Assembly: GCA_947626435.1 (NCBI GenBank)
Contig: CANQSB010000006.1
Coordinates: forward strand, 1 to 64,000
Reading direction: 5' to 3'
From: an uncultured Lachnospiraceae bacterium
GTDB lineage: Bacteria; Bacillota; Clostridia; Lachnospirales; Lachnospiraceae
Length of the DNA stretch: 64,000 bases
Both the position numbers and the translations under genes were made by a program. The notes under the pieces are model-generated. The model was not told where the DNA came from. It worked only from the letters and a program-made list of their open reading frames with translations, and made no database searches. Within the stretch, counting starts at the first letter, position 1; every line of letters begins with the position of its first letter. Positions 9,833-16,901 of the stretch are shown here, one piece after another.

Positions 9833-9866
9833 TTAAAAATACTGATTTAAAATATGAAATTGTCAA
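9833..9866. repeat. 34-bp inverted repeat, right copy
   Basis: Partner of 9451-9484 in opposite orientation, with 30 of 34 positions matching. Read on the minus strand it begins TTGACAATTTC, so this copy might also carry a -35 element for the small gene, although no good -10 is correctly spaced. Confidence 0.6.
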
Positions 9867-9896
9867 AATTCAACATATAAAATATACAGATGCCCG

Positions 9897-11048
9897 CTAT
9901 TTCTTTAAACTGAACTGTATGGATTTTAACCCTGCCTTAACAAGCGTAGGGAAGTGCAGAAGTTCATTGCTGTATGCCTGGTTTGCCAATGGACATGCAC
10001 AGTTCCTGCCCTTTATGTATCTCCTTACCTCATCCGCCTTTGCGGAGTGCCACAGCTTCTGAAAGTCATAATCATAATCCCTCAGATTCCCCATTTCCTG
10101 CTCATATCCGAGCACGCAGCATGGCCATACCCCGCCGTCATAGTTGATGTGTACGTTTGACACGCCTGCATAACAGGGTATAACCTGGCGCTTTTCCGCA
10201 AGTATCTTCCCAGCAAGGTCATAATAAACGACCCTCATTGCCTCTGTAGTCCTCGCAAGCCGCCTTTTCCTGCCTATGTTCTGCTCCACCTTTTCCGCAA
10301 AGCCCTTTATCAGCCTCTGGTACACTTCCGCAGGAGGCGTTATCTCATCTGACAGGTTAAAGAATTCCGTCCGACACTCGGCAACCTCATTCCTGTAGCT
10401 TTCTACACCGAGAGAGTGCACAAAGTCCTCTATCTCATCCAGATCATCTATGTTAAAGTTTGAGATGACCGTGCCAAGCTCAAGATGGAAATTGTCATAT
10501 TTTTCTTCCAGCCCCTTAAGTCCGTCTATCGTCCTGAGCAAACATTTGAAATTCCCTTTTACCCCTCTTATCTCGTCATGTTTATCGCCCACGCCGTCTA
10601 TTGAGGGCTTTACCGTCACTGGCACTTTTGGGTTATATCTTCTTACGATATATATAATCTTTTCAGTATTTTCCACAATCTTATCCGAGAGTATCGCATT
10701 TGTCGGGGTATGCACCACCTTCGGCTTCAGGTATCTGCATGCGAGTTCTACAATTTCCGGGAGATCGTCCCGCATAAAGGGCTCACCGCCGCTCATATTG
10801 AAAAAATATACCGGATTCATTGTGCTGAATATTTTTTCTATCTCGTCAAGCTTCAGGTCCCTCTGCGGTCTTGTCGGATCCTGGCAGAACATTGCGCCTA
10901 TCTGGCAGGTCCTGCATCTTGACTGGCAGGCCGCCGTTACTGAATAGGTCAGCGTCATAGGGCTGAAATTCTTATATCCCATCCATCGGTTAAGCTTATA
11001 TCCTGCCAAGTAGGGCATTAATACTGTAAAAAGGTCTGATTTTTTCAT
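9897..11048 (-). CDS. Radical SAM/SPASM domain protein
   Basis: 383 residues. The N-terminal third has CQSRCRTC (C-x3-C-x2-C), the radical SAM cluster motif, preceded by the strand MTLTYSVTAA. FNMSGGEPFMRDDL is the SAM-binding GGE motif. The C-terminus has several cysteines (IPCYAGV, WPCCVLGYE, NCACPLA) that fit a SPASM auxiliary-cluster domain. Such enzymes modify peptides, sugars or lipids by radical chemistry; in a polysaccharide cluster a sugar or lipid-head substrate is plausible, but no precursor peptide gene is visible nearby. AGGAGC precedes the ATG. Codon use is richer in G+C than the genes below 9.4 kb. Confidence 0.85.
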   Translation of the reverse strand: MKKSDLFTVLMPYLAGYKLNRWMGYKNFSPMTLTYSVTAACQSRCRTCQIGAMFCQDPTRPQRDLKLDEIEKIFSTMNPVYFFNMSGGEPFMRDDLPEIVELACRYLKPKVVHTPTNAILSDKIVENTEKIIYIVRRYNPKVPVTVKPSIDGVGDKHDEIRGVKGNFKCLLRTIDGLKGLEEKYDNFHLELGTVISNFNIDDLDEIEDFVHSLGVESYRNEVAECRTEFFNLSDEITPPAEVYQRLIKGFAEKVEQNIGRKRRLARTTEAMRVVYYDLAGKILAEKRQVIPCYAGVSNVHINYDGGVWPCCVLGYEQEMGNLRDYDYDFQKLWHSAKADEVRRYIKGRNCACPLANQAYSNELLHFPTLVKAGLKSIQFSLKK

Positions 11049-11077
11049 ATATACTGCTCCTGAGTGTAGGTTATTGG

Positions 11078-12217
11078 TTATGTTTCCAGGATTTCTCCAA
11101 TTTTCTCTGATAGCCGCTCCCAGCTGAATCTGTATGCTTCTTCGCGTATATGCTCCTCAAATTCACGGCTTCTGCCATTTGCAAAGAAATCCTCCACAGC
11201 ATCCGCTATAGCCTGCGGGCTTTTCGGCTCAACAACATATCCAGTTTTCCTGTCAGTAACCACGTCAGGCAGTCCGCCGACATCAGTCACTAAGACTGGC
11301 TTTCCGAAACCGTATGCTATCTGCACGATTCCGCTCTGCGTGGCGGATTCATACGGCAGAACTACTATATCGCAAGCGGCAAAATATTTTTCCACCTCGC
11401 TGTCAGGGGTATAGCCGTCTGATACCTCAGTTATACCCTCTATACCATTATCTTTTATAAGGTTCATATAGCTTTCCTTGTCATCTCCGAATGACCCGGC
11501 TATAATAAGATGTACATCCTTAAGCTTATCTTTTACAATCTTCATTGCGTCCAGCAGATGCCTTAACCCCTTATATTCCCTGACAAATCCGAAGAACATC
11601 AGGAGCTTTTCATCATTTGTCCTGCCAAGCTCGCTCCGCGCATCTTCCCTTGTCATATTTTTTATCTTAAACGCATTGTATGTCGGATGCGGGTTCTGTC
11701 TGTACAGCGCATCAGGCTTTATTGAGAGCAGGTCGTCACCATCGCTTTTTGAATGTACGATAAAGCCGTCGCCTTTTTTTAATACAAGCCTTGTGAGCAG
11801 CCTGTCCATCGGAAACCTTTCATGCGGGAACACGTTGTGGCATATGAATATCTTCTTTGTCTTTTTCCCAAGCACGCTTTCCAGTATGCGGTAGCAGGGG
11901 GCAAAGTACGGATGCCACCACTGTATTATCGCCGCTTCGGCATTTATTTTCCTTATGTACATTCCCGTTTTTATGATATTGAACGGATTGGCAGTATTGA
12001 GCATAAATAACGTGCCGTCAACCTTAAACATGTCATTTGAGTAATCCTTCTGCTCCTTTTTAAAAAGGAGTTTGGGGTACTGCATCTTATAGGAAATCAT
12101 TGCCACATCATATTTTTTTGAAAGCGCCTTATACAACAAGCTGGTATAGTGGGCAATCCCGCCTTTATATGGGTAGACTGGCCCAATCAGCGCAATTTTT
12201 TTCTTTTCCGTTTCCAC
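11078..12217 (-). CDS. Glycosyltransferase family 4, first gene of the polysaccharide cluster
   Basis: About 379 residues. The N-terminus KIALIGPVYPYKGGIAHYTSLL is the glycine-rich acceptor loop of GT4 enzymes, and near the C-terminus YESATQSGIVQIAYGFGKPVLVTDVGGL is the donor-binding segment. HPHPTYNAF-like residues follow the linker. I place the start at the GTG whose first base is 12217, because GGGAG lies 8 nt upstream; the TTG at 12232 overlaps that site. The ribosome site is inside one arm of a strong hairpin followed by T6 (12225-12280), so initiation or transcription is probably gated by that structure. Confidence 0.86.
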   Translation of the reverse strand: METEKKKIALIGPVYPYKGGIAHYTSLLYKALSKKYDVAMISYKMQYPKLLFKKEQKDYSNDMFKVDGTLFMLNTANPFNIIKTGMYIRKINAEAAIIQWWHPYFAPCYRILESVLGKKTKKIFICHNVFPHERFPMDRLLTRLVLKKGDGFIVHSKSDGDDLLSIKPDALYRQNPHPTYNAFKIKNMTREDARSELGRTNDEKLLMFFGFVREYKGLRHLLDAMKIVKDKLKDVHLIIAGSFGDDKESYMNLIKDNGIEGITEVSDGYTPDSEVEKYFAACDIVVLPYESATQSGIVQIAYGFGKPVLVTDVGGLPDVVTDRKTGYVVEPKSPQAIADAVEDFFANGRSREFEEHIREEAYRFSWERLSEKIGEILET

Positions 12218-12280
12218 GCAAAAAACTCCCAACGCAAAGCACCCTGTGTCAATAACAGCTGCATACTTTGCATTGGGAGT
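12218..12280 (-). promoter_or_regulatory. Terminator-like hairpin covering the ribosome site of the first polysaccharide gene
   Basis: Arms 12225-12239 and 12266-12280 pair over 15 bp with a single mismatch and a 26-nt loop. On the minus strand the second arm contains GGGAG and is followed immediately by TTTTTTGC and the GTG start. The same structure could therefore act as an intrinsic terminator and hide the Shine-Dalgarno. No competing antiterminator stem was worked out. Confidence 0.6.
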
Positions 12281-12351
12281 CTTTTCCCTTATATTATTTA
12301 ACTGTAATCAGGTTATAAGATTTATTTTTATCTGCTGGCTTCTTTTTACAC

Positions 12352-14061
12352 TTAACCTATACGGCATTCCTTCCCGCAGAATGCAAACCCGTACCTGCGT
12401 ATCCTTTCAGGCGCTATCCCCTTAGCCTCAAGCGAAGCGCTGTAGCATTTCTCCTCTATCTGGCTTAGTGCATTTTTCACAGTGTCGTCGAGCGTCTTTT
12501 CATCATCGGGGTCATATACCTTAAATTCTATGATTATTGCATCATCCTTTTCATTCAGCGGTTCAAGCATCACGTCATACCGTCCGAAGCCGCTCTCGCG
12601 GTTCGAGGTGATGGAATACCTGTCCGCAAGGTCCACCATAAGCCCCAGAACGAAACCATGGTAGAAGCGTTCGGGCTCTGAATATTCGGAAGGCTTGTTC
12701 CCAGCGTCAAAGCTGCTGAAGGTGGCAAGGGCAACCTTATTCATATAGCGGTTCATGGCTTTTTTGTCGTTTATCAGCAGAGCCTTGATAAAGTCGTTAT
12801 AGTCTGTTTCCGAGCTTTCTGAAAACCATCTCTTTACCATATCTGAGAACATAATTTCCACTTCCATATTAGTGAGGCGCATGGTATATAAGTTCTTTTT
12901 GTGTTCCCCAATTTGGACAAGTCTGTCAACCCTGAGATACCCTGTCGCCAGCAGCAGGCTCCATACGGCGTTTGCATTTCCGGTAAGCTGGTTAAATACA
13001 ACCTGCTCATCAATTTCAGCATTAAAGCTTTTGCCGCTTAAAAGTTCTTCCATAGTCTGCTTAATTATAGGGCTGCCTTTTTTGACCAAAACATTTACAA
13101 GTTCATTGCCGCTTGTATTTGACCAATACGCGTCATAACGACCGCCGCTGTTGATAAATGATAAGATAGACCATGGATTGTAGATATCTGTATGAGCACC
13201 AAAGGTAAAGCCGTCATACCACTTTTTTACATTTGCTTTCTCCATCCCCAGCCCATTTCTGTCAAGCGCCGAAAAAACATCCTCCTCTGACAGTCCAAAA
13301 CATGATGCATATTTATCGGATGTTGTCGTAATTACCGCCAGATTGTTCAGCCCCGAAAAGATGCTCTCCTTTGAAATCCTTGTGATGCCTGTAATTATTC
13401 CGCGGAATATATGGTCGTTTGTCTTAAAGGTGGAATTGAACAGCCCCCTGAAGAACTCCGCTGCCTCCTCCCAGTAGCCTGACAGCCACGCTTCCTGCAT
13501 CGGCGTGTCATATTCGTCAAGCAGGATAATGACATCCCTGCCATAATAACGATACAGAAAATCAGAGATGGCATTAACAGCCCCTGCCGCGACTTCATCG
13601 CGCATGCCGGGGCATATCTGCTCATAATAGCGTTTTTCATTTGGACTCAGCAGGTCTCCTTCCAGCAGGTATCTGTGCTGCTCATATAATCTGGCAATTA
13701 TTTCCGTTATCTTATACTCCATCTTCTCATAATTCACTGCTTTAATATTCGCGAAGCTCAGAAATATCACAGGGAACGTCCCCTGAAGATGCCTGTACTT
13801 ATATGTCCCGTCATCATTTTTCGCTTCCCATACCGCCTTCCCTTCAAACAGGCTTCCCTTCCCCGCATATTTATTGGAAAAGAAGCACTCCACAGTACTG
13901 AGGTTGAGCGTCTTCCCGAACCTGCGCGGCCTAGTTATCAGTGTCACCTTATCCTTATGCTCCCACCATTCGCTTATGAACCCCGTCTTGTCTACATAAA
14001 ATATGTTCTCCGTTATGACTTCCTCATAATTCTGGTATCCTAAAGCCGGTATCTGCTGCAT
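12352..14061 (-). CDS. AAA-ATPase-like / PD-(D/E)XK nuclease domain protein (DUF1703 type)
   Basis: 569 residues. The N-terminal ATPase-like domain has YVDKTGFI, then RPRRFGKTLNLS (a Walker A-like loop, about residues 41-52) and VIILLDEYDTPMQEAW (Walker B-like). The C-terminal domain shows GFGRYDVMLEP followed by AIIIEFKVY, the D...E-x-K core of a PD-(D/E)XK nuclease fold. This family is multicopy in Lachnospiraceae and Bacteroidetes and its function is not established. A close paralogue lies at 62592-64000. GGGGAGGAAAGG precedes the ATG. The gene has its own promoter and a 15-bp palindrome in the leader, so it is likely separately regulated. Confidence 0.88.
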   Translation of the reverse strand: MQQIPALGYQNYEEVITENIFYVDKTGFISEWWEHKDKVTLITRPRRFGKTLNLSTVECFFSNKYAGKGSLFEGKAVWEAKNDDGTYKYRHLQGTFPVIFLSFANIKAVNYEKMEYKITEIIARLYEQHRYLLEGDLLSPNEKRYYEQICPGMRDEVAAGAVNAISDFLYRYYGRDVIILLDEYDTPMQEAWLSGYWEEAAEFFRGLFNSTFKTNDHIFRGIITGITRISKESIFSGLNNLAVITTTSDKYASCFGLSEEDVFSALDRNGLGMEKANVKKWYDGFTFGAHTDIYNPWSILSFINSGGRYDAYWSNTSGNELVNVLVKKGSPIIKQTMEELLSGKSFNAEIDEQVVFNQLTGNANAVWSLLLATGYLRVDRLVQIGEHKKNLYTMRLTNMEVEIMFSDMVKRWFSESSETDYNDFIKALLINDKKAMNRYMNKVALATFSSFDAGNKPSEYSEPERFYHGFVLGLMVDLADRYSITSNRESGFGRYDVMLEPLNEKDDAIIIEFKVYDPDDEKTLDDTVKNALSQIEEKCYSASLEAKGIAPERIRRYGFAFCGKECRIG

Positions 14062-14084
14062 ATATCCTTTCCTCCCCGCCGTTA

Positions 14085-14099
14085 ATGAAACCGTTTCAT
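14085..14099. promoter_or_regulatory. 15-bp perfect palindrome, candidate operator
   Basis: ATGAAACCGTTTCAT reads the same on both strands around a central C. It lies roughly 7-21 nt after the predicted transcription start of the AAA/PD-(D/E)XK gene, a position where a repressor would block elongation. The half-sites resemble LacI-family operators, but the odd centre differs from the 14-bp CcpA cre consensus. Confidence 0.45.
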
Positions 14100-14112
14100 C
14101 TTATATAATCCC

Positions 14113-14141
14113 ATTATAGCCGTTCAGGGCTCATTATACAA
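14113..14141 (-). promoter_or_regulatory. Sigma-A type promoter of the AAA/PD-(D/E)XK gene
   Basis: On the minus strand TTGTAT (14141-14136), a 17-nt spacer and a perfect TATAAT (14118-14113). The start codon is about 50 nt further on. Confidence 0.65.
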
Positions 14142-14218
14142 CATTTTTTCCTAATACAAAGTATGCAGTTGTCAAGGTGCCATACTGTAATAAACTAATC
14201 TATATAAAGCCTTTTAGG

Positions 14219-14782
14219 CTATATAGCAGAGCTGCTTCTCTCGTCCTCGCGCTGTGACGTTTCCCCTACAACCATATAAGTCCTCACAGCCTCTTTCTCA
14301 ACCTTCTGCTGCAGATACAGCGCGTCATACTCCGTCCGCCGCACATGGTACTGCGTGTCCTCCAGCAGCCGCCTGTTTGCCGCAAGCGTATCAGCCATAA
14401 GCCCTATCATAAAAGTCAGGAACCCGATAATCAGCAGCATGCACGCCAGTATCAGCGACTGCACATGCCCTGCTGCCGTCCCATTGAACACAAACCAGAA
14501 ATACCTGAGTATGTACCCAATCCCCAGCGCCATAGGCGGCAGCATAAGGAACGTGAAGCATTTGAGTGGCTTGTACATCATATACGCCCGCAGTATCGTG
14601 ATCATGGATTTCTTCACATATCCCCATATACTGTTGAACAATCTGGACGGCCTAAGTTCCGGGTTTGTCCGCACAGACACACTTGCAATCCCGAGCTTTT
14701 CACGTATTATAAATCGCAATGCAGCGCAAACACTGTAAAACTGCGGCTTTGAGTACCCTATGGAGGTATACTCGACAAACAT
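14219..14782 (-). pseudogene. C-terminal remnant of a GT2 (DPM1/GtrB-like) glycosyltransferase
   Basis: 187 codons remain. SVRTNPELRPSRLF and AYMMYKPLKCF are the strand and amphipathic-helix motifs that follow the catalytic domain in polyprenyl-phosphate GT2 enzymes. Two hydrophobic membrane helices (about 75-95 and 105-130) and a basic, coiled tail follow. The whole N-terminal catalytic half (DDG and DXD motifs, about 150-180 residues) is missing, and the upstream DNA is a non-coding AT-rich stretch. An ATG exists but there is no good ribosome site, so I treat it as a truncated gene; a short expressed membrane protein cannot be excluded. Confidence 0.65.
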
Positions 14783-15368
14783 CAGGGGAAAAATTTTTCA
14801 AAAATATTCAAAAATTTTCCAAAAAATTTTCACCCCACATGGCTGAAAGCATTATAAATACTGCAATAGAGCCATTACATTTTTTTCAAAAAAATCATAA
14901 AAAAAAATTATTTTCACCAAAATTTTAACCGCATCCAATCCAAAACCTACATATCCCACCTCAATAATTCAGCACACCATGTCGTTCATATTTAATTAAA
15001 AGAACCTGAAAATATATATAGAATTGTCAGACACCGAAGCTGGCGCACAAAATAACACATTAGAGCGCTCCTGCTCCAACAAAAGATATTTAGACCCACT
15101 TACTCAACAAACAGACTAAAATTTTCTGGACAATATGCTGCCAAAACGATAAAATATAAATGTCTACAAAAAATATTGCTATGCGCACAATTTTCTAGGC
15201 CAGACACCTCGCGATATCCACCATATTGCCTGTTTATTCCGCAGGCTTGGCGCATTGTCCGTAGGAACAAAGGCCAAGGCAAAGTACAGACTCACGCTTG
15301 CGTTGCGGCGTATATCCTGTATAAGTTTATGATTTTGCGCAGACCAGCAACGCAGAAATGAGGAAAAA
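14783..15368. other. AT-rich intergenic region with phased A-tracts
   Basis: No gene is supported. At 14789-14831 four A/T tracts recur every 10-11 bp, which should give intrinsically curved DNA; more A-runs follow at 14880-14925. The stretch probably replaced the lost 5' half of the glycosyltransferase. From about 15230 to 15368 it should carry the promoter of the SPFH gene, but I do not see a clean sigma-A match. Confidence 0.45.
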
Positions 15369-16736
15369 ATGGGATTAATTCGTGCATTGGGCAGCTCAGT
15401 TTCAGGCGAGCTTGCCAACCAGTATCTTGAATATTTTGTCTGCGACTCGCTTTCGGAGGATGTCCTCGTCACAAGGGGCGTCAAAAAGAGCTCTAACCGC
15501 TCCACTAACAAGGGCGACGCGGATATCATAAACAACGGCTCAGGCGTCGTCGTAAGCGACGGACAATGCGCCCTTATCGTAGCCCAGGGGGCTATAGCCG
15601 AAGTCTGCGCCGAGCCGGGCATATACACCTATGATGCTTCGACAGAATCCTCCATTTTCAGCGGCGGACTTGGGAAAGGAATCGTCGAAAGCTTTAAGCA
15701 GTTTGGACGCAGATTTGCGCATGGCGGCGAAGCGCCCTCCGACCAGAGAATTTACTATGTAAATATCAAGGAAATAATGAACAACAAATTCGGCACTTCA
15801 AATCCGCTGCCTTTCCGCGTCATTGACGCGCGCACAGGCATCGACTTTGATATCAGCATGCGCTGCTTTGGTACATACACCTTCAAAATAAGCAACCCCG
15901 TACTGTTCTATAAGAGCATAAGCGGTAACATGACGGCAACATACACGCGCTCACAGATTTCAGATCAGCTTCGCAGTGAGCTTTTGAACGGGCTGATTCC
16001 CGCTTTCTCGGCAGTCGGCGCAAAGGGAGTCCGCTACAGTGAGATAGCTCTCCACGCAAACGAAGTGCGCGACGAGGCAAACACAAGCCTTGCAGACACA
16101 TGGGGCAAGAACCGCGGCATTACGCTTGTAAGCCTTGCGTTCAATAGCATTGACATTCCACCAGAGGATTTGGAACGCATCAAGGAAATCCAGACTACCG
16201 CAGTATATACAAACCAAAGCATGCTTGGCGCGAAGCTTGCGCTTGAACAGGCGGAGACTATGAGGGCGGCTGCGTCGAATACAGCAACCGGTCCTATGAT
16301 GGCATTTGCGGGCTTGAATATGACAGGAATGGCACGAAATAACTCTGACTATTCGGCTATGATGGCAAACGGACAAGGCATTGCACCGGTTACGGCAGCT
16401 TCCCCCTCTGCGACAAATCAAGACAATGCGGCTAACGCAGATGCACAGGAAAGTACTTCCAACACATGGAAATGCTCATGCGGTACAGAAAATACAGGTA
16501 AATTCTGCAAGGAATGTGGGCAGCCAAAGCCCGCTCCCGTTGACGGCTGGAAATGTCCAAGCTGCAAGACAATCAATAAGGGAAAATTCTGTACCGAGTG
16601 CGGCGCCAAAAAGCCCGCGGACGCTCTGCTTTACAAGTGCGACAAGTGCGGCTGGGAGCCCGAGGATCCCAAACATCCGCCTAAGTTCTGCCCTGAATGT
16701 GGAGATCCTTTTGATGAAAGCGATATTGTGAAATAG
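15369..16736 (+). CDS. SPFH/band-7 domain protein with three C-terminal zinc ribbons (YdjI/virion-core-like)
   Basis: 455 residues. Residues about 15-310 match the cytosolic SPFH subfamily (VTRGV, then VVVSDGQCALIVAQG and GTYTFKISNPVLFYKSISG), including the end of the domain at GITLVSLAFNSIDIPPED. A low-complexity linker of about 65 residues follows. The tail has three zinc-ribbon units: CSCG...CKECG, CPSCK...CTECG and CDKCG...CPECG. There is no membrane helix. Related proteins in Firmicutes are thought to act with phage-shock or membrane-stress proteins, but no such partner is next to this gene. GAGG lies 6 nt before the ATG. A strong hairpin terminator follows. Confidence 0.83.
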   Translation: MGLIRALGSSVSGELANQYLEYFVCDSLSEDVLVTRGVKKSSNRSTNKGDADIINNGSGVVVSDGQCALIVAQGAIAEVCAEPGIYTYDASTESSIFSGGLGKGIVESFKQFGRRFAHGGEAPSDQRIYYVNIKEIMNNKFGTSNPLPFRVIDARTGIDFDISMRCFGTYTFKISNPVLFYKSISGNMTATYTRSQISDQLRSELLNGLIPAFSAVGAKGVRYSEIALHANEVRDEANTSLADTWGKNRGITLVSLAFNSIDIPPEDLERIKEIQTTAVYTNQSMLGAKLALEQAETMRAAASNTATGPMMAFAGLNMTGMARNNSDYSAMMANGQGIAPVTAASPSATNQDNAANADAQESTSNTWKCSCGTENTGKFCKECGQPKPAPVDGWKCPSCKTINKGKFCTECGAKKPADALLYKCDKCGWEPEDPKHPPKFCPECGDPFDESDIVK

Positions 16737-16832
16737 ACTTGTAAAAAATATAATTTTTAATTATGCCAAAATCTAAAATGTTTTAATAAAGAAAGACTTC
16801 CCAATAAAAAAATAAAGACTGTTGGCAACCTA

Positions 16833-16872
16833 AAAAGGGACTGTCGCAATAAGGATTGCGAAAGTCCCTTTT
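16833..16872. terminator. Bidirectional intrinsic terminator
   Basis: AAAAGGGACT and AGTCCCTTTT pair with an inner CGCAAT/ATTGCG stem. It sits between the convergent SPFH gene (plus) and UvrA-like gene (minus), and both exits are T-rich. Confidence 0.8.
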
Positions 16873-16901
16873 CCATGTTTTTCTGTTAATTTTAAAATCT
16901 C

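Noticed and set aside
9829..10062. Plus-strand frame starting inside the right inverted repeat
   Set aside because: It overlaps the conserved radical SAM gene on the other strand, and its first residues only mirror the repeat.
14085..14099. CcpA cre site
   Set aside because: The palindrome has an odd centre (13-bp core) whereas cre is a 14-bp even palindrome, so I call it only a generic operator.
15960..16421. Cysteine-rich minus-strand frame inside the SPFH gene
   Set aside because: It is a shadow of a clearly conserved coding frame on the plus strand, with no ribosome site.
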